From the NCBI RefSeq assembly GCF_046524175.1, contig NZ_JBEFZF010000005.1, positions 1 to 64,000 on the forward strand: DNA of 64,000 bases, read 5' to 3'. Made by a program: the position numbers and the translations under genes. Positions 24,691-36,400 of this stretch are shown in pieces. The notes under the pieces are model-generated. The model had not been told where the DNA came from and searched no databases. It was given only the letters and a program-made list of their open reading frames with translations. Source of the DNA: Spongiivirga sp046524175. GTDB taxonomy: Bacteria > Bacteroidota > Bacteroidia > Flavobacteriales > Flavobacteriaceae. Position 1 is the stretch's first letter, and each line of letters starts with the position of its first letter.

Positions 24691-26247
24691 ATGAAAAAAT
24701 ATATTCAATATATAGTAGCCAGTTGCATTTTTTTGATTAGTGCCTCTTGCGATCCAGAATTTGAACGCGCCATCGAAGATCCCGGATTTTACCAAGCTGG
24801 CGAAGCTAATTTTGGTACTGTAATAGCCGTTGGAAATTCATTAACAGCAGGCTTCGCTGATGGGGCTTTGTATCAATTGGGACAAGAAAACTCATTTCCA
24901 AACATCCTTGCAAAACAGATCGCATTGATAGAAAGATCTGATTTTTCACAACCCTTAGTCGCTGATAATATTGGAGGACTTATCTTAAACGGAACACAGA
25001 TAGCCGATAAAAGACGAGTATTAACACAAGATGCAACAGGAAACCTAGGTACAGTAAAATTTATAGAGGGAATGCCGACCACTGAGGTATCTACATCATT
25101 AGAAGGCCCCTTTAACAATATGGGGGTTCCTGGTGCAAAAAGCTATCATTTATTAGCAAATGGTTATGGAAACGTGGCGGATATACCAACCGGGACAGCG
25201 AATCCCTACTTTGCTCGGTTTGCATCCACCCCTAACGCCTCTATTTTGGAAGACGCCGTTGCACTGGATCCAACTTTTTTTAGTCTTTGGATTGGCAATA
25301 ATGATATATTATCATATGCCACTTCCGGTGGTATAGGAACCGATCAAACGGGAAATTTAGATGCTAGCAGTTACGGTCCAAATGACATTACAGATCCAAG
25401 TGTTTTTGCATCAATATATCAAACTGTTATATCTACTCTGACTCAAAATGATGTAAAAGGAGTAGTCTTAAATATCCCGGATGTTACTTCTATTCCTTTT
25501 TTTACCACCGTACCCAATAATGCGTTGGTACTTTCCTTGGAAAACGCAGCAAACTTAACAGCAGCTTTTCAAGCGGTTAGTGGAGTTTTTACCCAAGTTC
25601 TTATCCAACAAGGAGTTTCAGCGCCGCAAGCACAAGCCATAGCAGCACAATACGCCTTTACCTTTAACGAAGGTCCTAATCGGCTTTTAATCGATGTTCC
25701 GGTAACCGATACCAACCCACTAGGTATTCGTCAAATGAGTGAAAAAGAGCTGCTATTGCTAACTATTGATCAAGCAGCCTTGGGTCAAGGCTATGGATCA
25801 ATCATTTTAAATGATCAGGTATTGCAAGTTCTTGGCCTGTTACAACAAGGGGGAACACCGAATACCGAACAGACACAAACATTACTTAGTGCAGTTAGCG
25901 GAATTAAAGACGAAGATGTCCTTGATAGCAATGAATTAGTAGCAATTAATACAGCTCAAATGGCCTATAACACGACCATTCAAAACCTTGCTATGGCCAA
26001 CAATCTTGCTTTTTTTGATGTTAAAAGCCTATTAGCTCAAGCTGCAAGTAGCGGTATAATGACCGATGCCGGTTTGATAACCTCTACTTTCGCCACAGGT
26101 GGTGCATTTTCGTTAGATGGTGTACACCCAACCGCTAGAGGGTATGCGATTGTAACCAATGGAGTTATTGATGCTATTAATGCGCAATACGAATCGACTA
26201 TCCCAAAGGTTAATCCCAGTTCCTTTCCTACCGTTTATATCGAATAG
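24691..26247 (+). CDS. SGNH/GDSL-type hydrolase lipoprotein
   Basis: 518 residues with a lipobox near residue 20 ('FLISASC'). The SGNH block I reads 'AVGNSLTAGFADG' (GNSLT replacing GDSLT), block III 'LWIGNNDILSYA', and the catalytic Asp-His pair sits in 'LDGVHPTARGYA'. It is an outer-membrane-anchored esterase or lipase candidate, co-transcribed with the FadL-type porin upstream. Confidence 0.85.
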   Translation: MKKYIQYIVASCIFLISASCDPEFERAIEDPGFYQAGEANFGTVIAVGNSLTAGFADGALYQLGQENSFPNILAKQIALIERSDFSQPLVADNIGGLILNGTQIADKRRVLTQDATGNLGTVKFIEGMPTTEVSTSLEGPFNNMGVPGAKSYHLLANGYGNVADIPTGTANPYFARFASTPNASILEDAVALDPTFFSLWIGNNDILSYATSGGIGTDQTGNLDASSYGPNDITDPSVFASIYQTVISTLTQNDVKGVVLNIPDVTSIPFFTTVPNNALVLSLENAANLTAAFQAVSGVFTQVLIQQGVSAPQAQAIAAQYAFTFNEGPNRLLIDVPVTDTNPLGIRQMSEKELLLLTIDQAALGQGYGSIILNDQVLQVLGLLQQGGTPNTEQTQTLLSAVSGIKDEDVLDSNELVAINTAQMAYNTTIQNLAMANNLAFFDVKSLLAQAASSGIMTDAGLITSTFATGGAFSLDGVHPTARGYAIVTNGVIDAINAQYESTIPKVNPSSFPTVYIE

Positions 26248-26328
26248 ATGGCCCCGTTTTAAAAGAAAGCGCATTAGATCATATTTACCAAAAACACTAT
26301 ATTCATAGTATCATTAAAAATCTAAATA

Positions 26329-26673
26329 ATGAATTGGCTTCTTAAATTATTACTTACTGGCGTAGCCGTTTTTATCCTGTCATATGTACTTCCAGGTGTT
26401 TCGGTAGACTCCTATATAACCGCTCTTATTGTCGCATTAGTACTCGGGTTACTAAACTTAATTGTTAAGCCTATTTTGGTGATATTAACTTTACCAATTA
26501 CCATTCTTACCTTAGGTTTATTTTTAATCATTATTAATGGTTTGATCATATTACTCGCCGATAAACTCATTGACGGTTTTGCGGTATCAGGATTACTTTA
26601 CGCATTAATTTTTAGTTTCCTTTTATCTATTTTACAATCCATTTTACATTCGATGCTTAAGAAGGATAAGTAG
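26329..26673 (+). CDS. Small four-helix membrane protein ('phage holin family', PF04020 type)
   Basis: 114 residues with four hydrophobic segments: 'NWLLKLLLTGVAVFILSYVL', 'ALIVALVLGLLNLIVKPILV', 'LTLPITILTLGLFLIIINGL' and 'LLYALIFSFLLSILQSIL'. The 'NLIVKPILVILTLPITILT' signature is typical of YvlD-type proteins, which despite the database name are chromosomal envelope proteins. Nothing phage-like is nearby. Function unknown. Confidence 0.8.
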   Translation: MNWLLKLLLTGVAVFILSYVLPGVSVDSYITALIVALVLGLLNLIVKPILVILTLPITILTLGLFLIIINGLIILLADKLIDGFAVSGLLYALIFSFLLSILQSILHSMLKKDK

Positions 26674-26787
26674 TAGGGTAAAGCGGTAAGCAGTTTTATC
26701 CTGCTGTATCTTCAAGATTGAACTTTACAATCTCAACTTTTTTGCTGTTAACTTTCGACTAGCAAAGCAAAACTCGATCTTAAACCC

Positions 26788-26818
26788 TTGTACAATAGGA
26801 AAAAACACAGTACTTTTG
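26788..26818 (+). promoter_or_regulatory. Bacteroidota promoter for tig
   Basis: A TTG at 26788-26790 and TACTTTTG at 26811-26818 are separated by 20 nt, matching the -33/-7 consensus with proper spacing. Transcription should start near 26822, 25 nt before the ATG at 26847. This is the best-formed promoter in the window. Confidence 0.65.
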
Positions 26819-26846
26819 CAGCCCGTTTTAAAGAAAGAAACAGACA

Positions 26847-28169
26847 ATGAATATTACAAGAGAAAACATCGATGCTTTAAACGCTGTTGTAAAGGTTGAT
26901 ATTGCTAAAGACGATTATGCTGACAAGGTAAATACAGTACTTAGTGATTATCGTAAAAACGCCAATATTCCGGGCTTTAGAAAAGGTCATGTGCCAATGG
27001 GCTTGGTAAAAAAGCAATATGGCAAGGCCGTTTTGGTTGATGAGGTAAACAAATTGCTTCAAGATGCTTTAAACAAGTATTTAACCGAAGAAAAATTAGA
27101 TGTACTTGGTAATCCGCTTCCTAAACCACAAGACGACCTAAACTGGGATGCTGATGAATTTTCTTTTGAATTCGAATTAGGTCTTGCTCCTGAGTTTGAC
27201 GTCAAAGTCAAAAGTAAAAAAGCAATTACCCACTATAATATTCAGGCAACTGATAAGATGATCGATGATCAGATCGAAAACATTGCTAACCAATACGGTA
27301 AGTTAATTGCAAAAGACACTGTTGAAAAAGGTCATGAAATAACTGGTCGTTTTTTTAGTGAAGAAAATGAGATTGATAAAACCACAACGTTTAGTTTAGA
27401 TAAGATAAAAGGAAAGAAAAACACCGATTCATTTTTAGGAGCAAAAGTAGACGACGTGTTGACATTAAAAACAAAAAACTTGTTTGATGAAACGCATAGC
27501 CTTGTTTCTTATGTTGGTGTAAATGCCGAAGGTGCTGATAAATTGAATGTTGAAGTTACCTTCACAATCACTGAGATTAACGAAAGAGAAGGTGCAGATC
27601 TTGATCAAGACCTTTTTGATAAACTATTCGGAAAGGATGTTGTAAAATCTGTAACTGAAGTAAAAGCGAAATTAAAAGAAGATGCTGAAAAGCAATTCGC
27701 GCAGCAATCAGATCAGAAACTATTAAACGATGTAACAGAAAACCTGATCGAGAATACCAAGTTCGATCTTCCGGCTGATTTTCTTAAAAAATGGATTCAG
27801 ACTTCTGGTGAGAATCCACTTTCTGCTGATGAAGCTAGCGAAGAATATGAAAAGTCAGAAAAGGGATTACGTTATCAATTAATTGAAGGTAAAATAATAG
27901 CAGATAACAATCTTCAAGTAACTTTTGACGAGATCAAAGACGGTACTAAAGAAATGATTAAAGGGCAAATGGCCCAGTTTGGCCAGTTAAACCCTTCTGA
28001 AGAGGAGCTCGATAATATCGCTGCACGTGTATTGGGTAATCAAGATGAGATCAAACGAATCAACGAACAGTTGCTCAGCAAAAAGTTGATCGAGTTCTAC
28101 AAAGAAAATGCTAATTTAAAGGTAAAGAACATTAGCTATGACGACTTCATTAAAGAAGTATATAGTTAA
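26847..28169 (+). CDS. tig: Trigger factor (ribosome-associated chaperone)
   Basis: 440 residues. The N-terminal ribosome-binding signature 'IPGFRKGHVP' (41-50) is clear. The middle domain (about 150-245) is where the FKBP-like PPIase lies in E. coli, but the usual active-site 'GFE..L.G' pattern is missing; it reads 'SFLGAKVDDVLTL', so prolyl isomerase activity is doubtful. The C-terminal helical arm (about 250-440) is intact. It leads a plus-strand cluster with clpP and clpX, the common arrangement for nascent-chain quality control. Confidence 0.93.
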   Translation: MNITRENIDALNAVVKVDIAKDDYADKVNTVLSDYRKNANIPGFRKGHVPMGLVKKQYGKAVLVDEVNKLLQDALNKYLTEEKLDVLGNPLPKPQDDLNWDADEFSFEFELGLAPEFDVKVKSKKAITHYNIQATDKMIDDQIENIANQYGKLIAKDTVEKGHEITGRFFSEENEIDKTTTFSLDKIKGKKNTDSFLGAKVDDVLTLKTKNLFDETHSLVSYVGVNAEGADKLNVEVTFTITEINEREGADLDQDLFDKLFGKDVVKSVTEVKAKLKEDAEKQFAQQSDQKLLNDVTENLIENTKFDLPADFLKKWIQTSGENPLSADEASEEYEKSEKGLRYQLIEGKIIADNNLQVTFDEIKDGTKEMIKGQMAQFGQLNPSEEELDNIAARVLGNQDEIKRINEQLLSKKLIEFYKENANLKVKNISYDDFIKEVYS

Positions 28170-28196
28170 TTACTAAATAAAACATAAAAGATGTTT

Positions 28197-28226
28197 AAGG
28201 CGTGATTCAAAAATGAGTCGCGCCTT
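28197..28226 (+). terminator. Hairpin between tig and clpP
   Basis: A 12-bp stem (28197-28208 with 28215-28226, two G-U wobbles, 6-nt loop) after the tig stop. The following tract (ACTTGTTTAC) is only mildly U-rich, so this may be a partial terminator or attenuator separating tig from clpP. Confidence 0.6.
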
Positions 28227-28286
28227 ACTTGTTTACTAGAGAATCATTATTTTTGATATTCATAAATTATTTAGATTGCTTAGCAA

Positions 28287-28961
28287 ATGAATTACGGAAA
28301 AGAATTTCAAAATTTCGCAATTAAAGATCAAGGTATTAATAGCATGGTGTATGACCAGGTTATTAGTAGTATGTATCCCATGGCGATGACACCTAATATA
28401 ATCGAAGAACGTCAAATGAACGCTGTAGCGATGGATGTGTTTTCAAGATTGATGATGGATCGCATTATTTTTATGGGTACCGGCATCAATGATCAAATTG
28501 CAAATATTATACAGGCACAGTTGCTTTTTTTAGCAAGTGTAGACGACTCAAAAGACATTCAAATTTATATCAACTCGCCCGGTGGTAGCGTTTATGCAGG
28601 CTTAGGCATTTACGACACCATGCAATTTATCAATCCTGATGTAGCAACTATTTGCACAGGTATGGCGGCTTCAATGGGCGCTGTATTATTATGTGCGGGT
28701 GAAAAAGGAAAGCGCTCTGCTTTACCACATGCCCGTGTTATGATTCACCAACCCATGAGTGGTGCGCGTGGTCAAGCCAGCGATATTGAAATTGCTGCTA
28801 AGGAGGTCTTAGATATTAAAGAAGAATTATACAATATTATCGCTAAGCATTCCGGTCAAACTTATGAGAAAGTATATGAAGACAGTGATCGTGATTACTG
28901 GATGAAGGCTCCTCAGGCAAAAGAATACGGAATGATTGATGAGTTACTAACTAAAAGCTAA
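28287..28961 (+). CDS. clpP: ATP-dependent Clp protease proteolytic subunit
   Basis: 224 residues. The catalytic triad is readable: Ser129 in 'GMAASMGAVLLCAG', His154 in 'VMIHQPMSGARG' and Asp203 in 'DSDRDYWMKAP'. The N-terminus has about 30 more residues than E. coli's mature form, as expected for a propeptide or axial loop. It degrades substrates fed by ClpX, encoded 70 bp downstream. Confidence 0.96.
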   Translation: MNYGKEFQNFAIKDQGINSMVYDQVISSMYPMAMTPNIIEERQMNAVAMDVFSRLMMDRIIFMGTGINDQIANIIQAQLLFLASVDDSKDIQIYINSPGGSVYAGLGIYDTMQFINPDVATICTGMAASMGAVLLCAGEKGKRSALPHARVMIHQPMSGARGQASDIEIAAKEVLDIKEELYNIIAKHSGQTYEKVYEDSDRDYWMKAPQAKEYGMIDELLTKS

Positions 28962-28966
28962 ACTCA

Positions 28967-28982
28967 TTGTAATTAATTACAA
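28967..28982. repeat. 16-bp perfect palindrome between clpP and clpX
   Basis: TTGTAATT followed by AATTACAA forms a perfect 16-bp palindrome 5 bp after the clpP stop. It may be an operator for a dimeric regulator. A chance match is possible in AT-rich DNA. Confidence 0.4.
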
Positions 28983-29031
28983 CTAGTACCTACTAAAACA
29001 AAACCACAGTACTAACAGGAAGAAGATAATC

Positions 29032-30264
29032 ATGGCTAAAGAAGAATTAGAGTGTTCGTTTTGTGGGCGTAAAAAGCCTGAAACAAATTTGCTGATAGCG
29101 GGACTCGATGCACATATTTGCGATCGATGTATTGAGCAAGCACATGGTATTGTTATCGAAGAATCAAAACAGACGGAGAGCGATGAACTATCTGCGGAGC
29201 TTATTTTAAAGAAGCCAAAAGAGATAAAAAGCTTTTTAGACCAATTTATAATTGGTCAAGAGTTTACCAAACGCGTAATGTCTGTTGCCGTATATAACCA
29301 CTACAAAAGGTTATTACAACCACCATCTAAAGATGATATTGAAATTCAAAAAAGTAATATCATAATGGTGGGGCAAACTGGTACCGGTAAAACTTTGATG
29401 GCTAAAACAGTTGCTAAAATGCTAAACGTACCATTAGCAATTGTAGATGCAACGGTGCTTACAGAAGCAGGATACGTTGGTGAGGATGTTGAGAGTATCC
29501 TAACTCGTTTGCTTCAAGCTGCCGATTACAATCTGGAAAAAGCCGAACGCGGTATTGTATTTATTGATGAGATAGATAAAATAGCCCGTAAAAGTGACAA
29601 TCCATCAATCACTCGTGATGTATCGGGTGAAGGCGTACAACAGGCCCTTCTAAAGCTTCTAGAGGGTACTACTGTAAATGTCCCGCCAAAAGGAGGACGC
29701 AAGCACCCGGATCAAAAGTTTATCGAAGTAAATACCGAAAATATCTTATTTATTGCTGGTGGTGCTTTTGATGGTATTGAAAGACATATTACCAAACGAT
29801 TAAACATGCAAGCTATCGGCTACAGTGCTTCTAAAAAAGAAAGCCGCTATGACGATGACAACATGTTACAATATATCATTCCGCGAGATTTAAAAGATTT
29901 CGGATTGATCCCTGAAATTATAGGGCGACTTCCAGTACTTACGTATATGAATCCGTTAGACTCGGGTACATTAAGAGCCATTTTAACTGAACCTCGTAAT
30001 GCCATTATCAAGCAGTACAAGAAATTATTTGAAATGGATGAGATTAAGTTTTCAATCACCGAAGGCGCATTAGATTACATCGTTGAACAAGCAATCGAAT
30101 ATAAGCTGGGTGCACGCGGATTACGTTCATTATGTGAAGCGGTATTAACGGATGCGATGTTTGACTTACCAGGCTCTGATGAAAAAGAACTAAAAGTTAC
30201 CAAAGCATATGCGGAAGAGAAGTTGACTAAAGATGCTATTAAGAAGTTGAAAGCGGTTTCTTAA
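29032..30264 (+). CDS. clpX: ClpX unfoldase ATPase subunit
   Basis: 410 residues. Zinc-binding N-domain: Cys8, Cys11, Cys30, Cys33. Walker A 'GQTGTGKT' (about 113-120), pore loop 'EAGYVGEDVE', Walker B 'IVFIDEIDKI', RKH-type 'GGRKHPDQ' and C-terminal sensor 'GARGLRSL'. The ClpP-docking loop reads 'AIGYSASKK', with Tyr where E. coli has Phe (IGF). It unfolds tagged proteins into ClpP. A terminator follows directly. Confidence 0.96.
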   Translation: MAKEELECSFCGRKKPETNLLIAGLDAHICDRCIEQAHGIVIEESKQTESDELSAELILKKPKEIKSFLDQFIIGQEFTKRVMSVAVYNHYKRLLQPPSKDDIEIQKSNIIMVGQTGTGKTLMAKTVAKMLNVPLAIVDATVLTEAGYVGEDVESILTRLLQAADYNLEKAERGIVFIDEIDKIARKSDNPSITRDVSGEGVQQALLKLLEGTTVNVPPKGGRKHPDQKFIEVNTENILFIAGGAFDGIERHITKRLNMQAIGYSASKKESRYDDDNMLQYIIPRDLKDFGLIPEIIGRLPVLTYMNPLDSGTLRAILTEPRNAIIKQYKKLFEMDEIKFSITEGALDYIVEQAIEYKLGARGLRSLCEAVLTDAMFDLPGSDEKELKVTKAYAEEKLTKDAIKKLKAVS

Positions 30265-30290
30265 CTTTAAATCTTCTTTTTGAAAAAATG

Positions 30291-30326
30291 GCCTTTAGTG
30301 TAGCAATACCTAAAGGCTTTTTCTTT
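30291..30326 (+). terminator. Terminator after clpX
   Basis: Eight-bp stem (GCCTTTAG 30291-30298 with CTAAAGGC 30310-30317), loop of 11 nt and a T-rich tail to 30326. It ends the plus-strand clp transcript. Confidence 0.85.
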
Positions 30327-30342
30327 TCTAAAAAATAAGCGC

Positions 30343-30378
30343 AAAAAAAAGCCACTTCCTTAGCAATAAAGTGGCTTT
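30343..30378 (-). terminator. Terminator after sprA
   Basis: A 10-bp stem (AAAGCCACTT 30348-30357 with AAGTGGCTTT 30369-30378) followed on the minus strand by a run of T from 30350 to 30343. It closes the ruvA-sprA transcript, back to back with the clpX terminator. Confidence 0.8.
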
Positions 30379-30488
30379 ATTTGGTCTTAATTTAGTTTGT
30401 AAAACACCTTAACACATTAAAGTTAGGCGATTACTGGTTTTTTACCTTTTATAATTGATAAGTTACGCTATTCTTCGTTTAAAAGGGC

Positions 30489-33400
30489 TTAATTACCGAA
30501 ATTGTATCGTAAAGTAAACCCACTTCTGATAGTAGTTTGCGGGAAAGCAGTAGAAATAGCAAATTCCGAGAACGCATGATCATAGAAAAACAAAGTAGTC
30601 AGGTTCTTAGTTAATGCATAATCAGCAGTAAACTTTAAAGACCATTGTTTCTGACCTGCTGTTACTTGATTATTTTCAACATCCAGACTTCTAATTACTG
30701 TAATATTATCCCGTAGGGTGACATCTGCTTTAAAATTTAAGTCTCCTTTAAAGGTCTGCCTTCTTCCGCCAAGGGTCATGGTAAATGGCACATTAGCTAC
30801 TCGATATCCAAGACCAAACACATACTCTTGTCCGGTAGCCTCTGTTAATAATTGATTATCTAAACTTAGAGATAAAGCACGATCTCTTTTAACTTCAGCT
30901 AAAATTTTAAGGGAGCTCTTCAACTCAAAATCCACACGAACTAGCGGATTAAATTGCTCTACCAAATTTACGTTAGAATACAATACCGGATTTAAGAAAT
31001 TACCCGCCTGATCAAACGCTTGATTATTAGCAGGATCATACTCTAGGTTGGTTGTAAAATTATTAATGGTGTATGAAGAACGATAGCCATGTTGAATTGA
31101 GAAACGTCTAAACTTCTTTTTAAACCATGGAATCTTCATGAACCCTGTATACTTCAATTGCCAATTAGGAATCGGAATATCCCTAAATACGCCAAGACTT
31201 ACTTTTTCAGCATCTTGCCCTGTATATGCAGATACAAAGGCTGGTATGAGTACCGATTGGTTGGTCTTTCCAAGTCCGACAGGGAAACCGTCTCCATCAA
31301 CATCATTGGGATTCAGTCCTCTTTCTGCAGCTAAACGTTGCGCCACAACAAGTCTATTATCTCTAAACGTCTGGAACACCTCTGAAAAGTCCTGATCACT
31401 GGTTTTAAAGGCGGTTTTTAACATAAAGTTCGAGATTTCGAAATTCCCGAAACGGTTCTCTAATAACTTATTATAAAATAATTCATTATCGCCATTGACA
31501 TCGACCCTAAAGTTCTCTGCTATATTTTCATTATAAAGCCTGTTCGCTGTAAGATCAATAGTTAGATCAGGTAATAATTGAATATTACCAGTAAAAGCTA
31601 GTGTCCTTCTCCTCGTTTCTAAAAACTGCTGATTAAACTCAGGAAACGTGGTCAACCACCCTTGTTTTGCCGCTTCAAAACGAACGTCGGATTGCGAACC
31701 AAACACAAAACCTACTGAAGGTCTAAGCGTTCCTATAAAACCTATAGATTGCGTGTACCCAGGGAGTGTTTTACTATTGGTTTCCGAATAATCAACCCCT
31801 AAGCGCTTCACAGCAGTTAACAAACCAACAATGGTATTTGTAAACTTATTCCCCGCACTTAAACCCGTTTTTTTCTTTTGGTTATTAACAGTAGGATTAC
31901 TGGCTAAAGGATTATTTTTTGGATTACGGGTACCTCGAGTAGCCCCACTTCTTGTACCTGTATTGCTTGCTTTTTTCTTTACCAACCCTAAATATTGATA
32001 TAACCTATCCATATTAAAAGTGGTATTCAATCGATGCGTATTCGCATTTTGAATTGTATTGATTCGCTCACCAACGACTTCCTCAACTGCTAGACCTTCT
32101 CGTTGCCAATCAAAATCACCAGTATAGGCATAATTAGAATCGATAAAACTAAATATAGGTATCTTTTTTAACGGGAGTTCATAGTTAGCTTCCAATCGTT
32201 GGCTATGCCTATTAGGTTCTCCAATATCCCAGAAACCGCTCCAAATATTATTATCACGAAGTACTTCGCCATCTTCATCAAAATAGTTGCGTATGATGTT
32301 GTTATTGCTGGCCGTAAAATTAACCTGTAATGACCTACTCAAATTATAGTTCAAACTATAGGCCCAATCGAATAAAAAGTTACGTTGTTGGATTGAAGGA
32401 AGCGGAATATTATTCGGATTCACATCACCAGAGAAGTCCACTTCTCGAAAACGTTGATCACTAAAAGCCCTTGTCAAGTTTGATGTAACAGCAATACTAG
32501 TTGGTAACGGATTAAAGTTAATCTCTTTCAACCAATCCCAGTACTTTCCTTTCAACGAATCTAACTTTTTAAAAGGTTCAATATTCAAGGGTTTAAATGC
32601 ATAACCATAATTCATCCCTAACCGTACATTTTGATCGGTTCTTTGTTCTATCTCATAATCCCGATGGAACGTTTCGTTATAGGAGTAGGAAAAATCAAAA
32701 TTTTCAATATCATAAATGCGTTCTTTTTGTTCAGGAGCTCTATTTTTTCGTACACCAATAAAGTTAATACTCGTTCTTTTGGTATAATCTTCTGCTCTGT
32801 TTAAAATCGCATCTTCTTCATCTTGAGAAGCAGCAGTATCTAACCTGTCTTTGAGCTTCAGATCTTCATAAAAAGGATCATATTGCGGTGTAATAATTTC
32901 TTCCGAAATGTTATAATTAAAAGGAATTTGCACACCCCATTTTTTTGGTAGTAATTGCCCCACATTTAAATTGGTGGTAACATCATACTGCCTTGAATCT
33001 TCAAGATTACGTTCGCGAGGGCCTTGCTCGATAGTACCAAACCCAATAGTACTCATTCTACCGGTTGCAGATACTGAAGCAAAATCGGCTAAATTTGTAT
33101 CAATCTGACCGATTGCCGCCCAACCTCCTTGACTGTCTAATCCGGATAGTCTAAGTTCGTTAAACCACACTTCAGCGCAAATACCTTTAGCATCCGTATT
33201 TTTAACCCCAACCATTAGTGCACGAACACTTCCTACCGTAGGGTTCCCTTTTATTGCAACGCGAAGTTCACCAGCTTGCCTAGGATCAAATTCGTTGACA
33301 ACATCACCATTTTCATTATAAAAAACAGCATTGGGGTTTCCTAAAGTGCCATCAGAAATACCTTGTGATTTAATTTGGGACAGCAAATCTAAAGGAAGTA

Positions 33401-36400
33401 ATATTTCATTGTCGGCTGGCCAAATTTCACTTTCTGAAGTCGCACCAAACTGCGTGAGCTGTAACGGAATCTCTACCTGATAATAGTTATTAGTAAAGTC
33501 GGTACCAAAACGAATAAAAGCTACCAAAGTATTAGCATTGGGTACCGGTCTTCCCTGTATCGCTTCAGCATGTAAAAACATTCGTAAGCGCTCATACTGA
33601 CGCATATCGATATCAATATTTTTAAATACTGCTCTGGAATCGTTATTGTTTAATCCATTATCCCCGCAAACGGTTAGTGCTAAAGACTGCTCATTCTGTC
33701 GAATAATATTATTGGTATTATTTAATCGCTCTCGTTGCACACCTGGTGGCAATACATAAGGTATTGGTACACGATCAGAGTTTTCTTCAATATTTACTGA
33801 CAACACGTCGACTTCGGTACCGTCACCTTCTTCTGGATCCAGGTTTTCTTCTAGACTTTGCGTATAACGACGCCAATCTCCACGAATAAGGTCTAATGTA
33901 CCAAAGCGAAGCACTGTAGGATCTTCAAACTCCTTCATATACATCCGTATAAAACGTATGGAGCGAAGGTCAGTAATACCTCCTACTCTACTTAGAATGG
34001 TATTAGGATCAGTTTCATCATAATTTGAGGGGTTGATAGGAATTTTGAATTGCAGCCATCTAGCCGTTAATGTCCTGCCGTTAGGAAGCGTAATCTCCCG
34101 CTCTTTCTCGTCCGTAATAAAACGATTATTGACGGCACTCATGTTAGGCACTATTGGGATAGTATATTCAAAATAACTATCAATAGTATTCATAGTTAAA
34201 TCCCGGTTCACATCTTCCACATCTGGAAGTGTAATAGCGCCTCGATTGGTATCGCTTACATCGATAGGTGAGTTACCATCAAGTCCATTGTATTTTTTGT
34301 AACGATCTAGAATACTTCCTGTAGCGTCTAAAAAGTATTGGTAGTTATCAGATGCGGGATCATCAGCCGGACCGTTAGTATAAAATGGTGATTGGGCTTC
34401 CTCAGTATCATTCAAACCATCTAAACCAACATCTTGCACATTTCTATTAGCATCAACAGCATCAAAAGCATATACCAATGACTGATTCGCAGGTACCTGA
34501 CCCCAAGGGGTTGGTCTTACTTCTAAATTATTTGTCGCCCCTGCCTCTGGCAGGCCGTTTTCGTATTGCTTACGCCCATCTTTTAGAACATCTTCCGAGA
34601 TGTTACCTAAATTAAACACAAGCTCACCGCCAGTATTGGTATTTCCAGGCTGATTAAAGGGATCAAGTATCCAAAACTGTATGTACTCTACATTCGATTG
34701 CTCGAAGTTGGTTGCAGTAATCGATCGGGTAATTCCTGCCCACTTATCAGAATTGGGTTCAGCATCGAATCCTGGATTGTTGTTATAAGGCCCACGTTCA
34801 TCAGGATAATATGCCAAATCGAGCGTAAACTGCACAGTTGTTTGGCCTTGCGCAAGATCAGTTCGCGGAAAAATCTCATTTACAAAAACACGACGGGTCT
34901 CATTTAGTGAGACGTCATCATCGCTAATGTCGCCTGGACGCTGGTTATTATAAAATATCGGGTCGATGGTATACCAAGCCAACTTCGCACGGTTATACCC
35001 ATTTTCTAGAATATTCGGATCTCCTGTTTGAATATCACCCCCTTGAACTCCTAAAGGTGTACTTGATAAACTCCAGGCTAATGGAGATTTTATATCAATG
35101 GTCGATTGGGCTCCTTCAAAGTCATCAACATATACAGTCGCTTCGCCATTAAAATCGGCTGTTTTTGGTGCGTTTGGAAACAAATAAGCCGCTTCAGCTC
35201 GTATCGAAAAATTGGATTTAGCATCCGTATCAATATTTGGTAATTTATTAGCCAATCGGGTTAAGAATGGCGCCTCGGTAGAAAAATTTAGGCGTGCCCC
35301 TAAAATGGTATTACTAACTGGTTCAACACCATAATTCGCTTTTTGGGTTAGCGGGCGTTCATTAAGGTTTAAAAAAGTACCTCCGATCAGAAAATTATCG
35401 TTGAATTTATGTTCAATATCAATACCGGCAAAGCGTTTATTTTGCTGTCTGAATAATGAATTATTTTCCGTAGAAATTTCAATAGGCGTGTTCGATGCCT
35501 TTAACGATTCATCCAACAACTGAACACGTCCTGCTTGATAGTTTACGGTATAATCTATTCCTTCTTGAAGTACTCGACCACCTGCGGTCACCTTTACTGA
35601 ACCGGGAGGTAAGTTAAAAGCTCCGACTGAAATACCATCACCTCCAGTTGACTTATAGCGTATTTTTATTTGAAAAACGTTCTTGCTAGCTACATCTAAT
35701 GCATCGGCTTTTGTACTTTCATACATTTCACGATATACGTAGCGTGCTTGATTTGGGTTATAAGTAGTGGCAAGATCATAGTCTTCAGCAGGCGTTCCTG
35801 TACGAGAAGTTGACAGTTTATTAAATAATGACTCACCGAAAGGTTCTACAGATGGGAAAATAATACTCCCGTTTCTAGTATCAACCGTATAACCATCAAC
35901 AAAATCAAAAAAACCATCACCCCCACTTTGCGGATCATTGTAAATATTTAAGCGATCCAACCCAAATAAGTTGATCAAAATAGTTTCTTCAATCTCAGCT
36001 TTTTCCTGAGCATTCGGAAAGCCTCCTGATGCTCCTTCGCTTACTTCGATAAAATTGATTGGAGAAGGGTTGGCGTATAGTATATTTAATCTAAAATCTT
36101 CCGGACTTAATTGAAAAGCACCTGTTGAGTAGATATTTTTCATCATCAAATCCCAAATAGGTTCGTTCACATTGGTCAAACTACTTTTCAGCATTTTAAC
36201 CACCAAGTTGTTATTGTTAATGACCTCAATATTCGAGTTTGGAAGTGTTCCGACTGTGGTTGCATCTACGCCATCATTGGCAAATTCTCCTACCTGAAAT
36301 ACCTGACCGCCAACGGTATATTGATAAGCAACTCCAAGTACCTCATCATTGCTTAGTCGTTGGTTTAAAGAAATATACCCTAACTGTGCATTCAAACGAT

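Noticed and set aside
26329..26673. 'Phage holin' name as sign of a prophage
   Set aside because: The family is widespread on chromosomes, and no integrase, structural or lysis genes are nearby.
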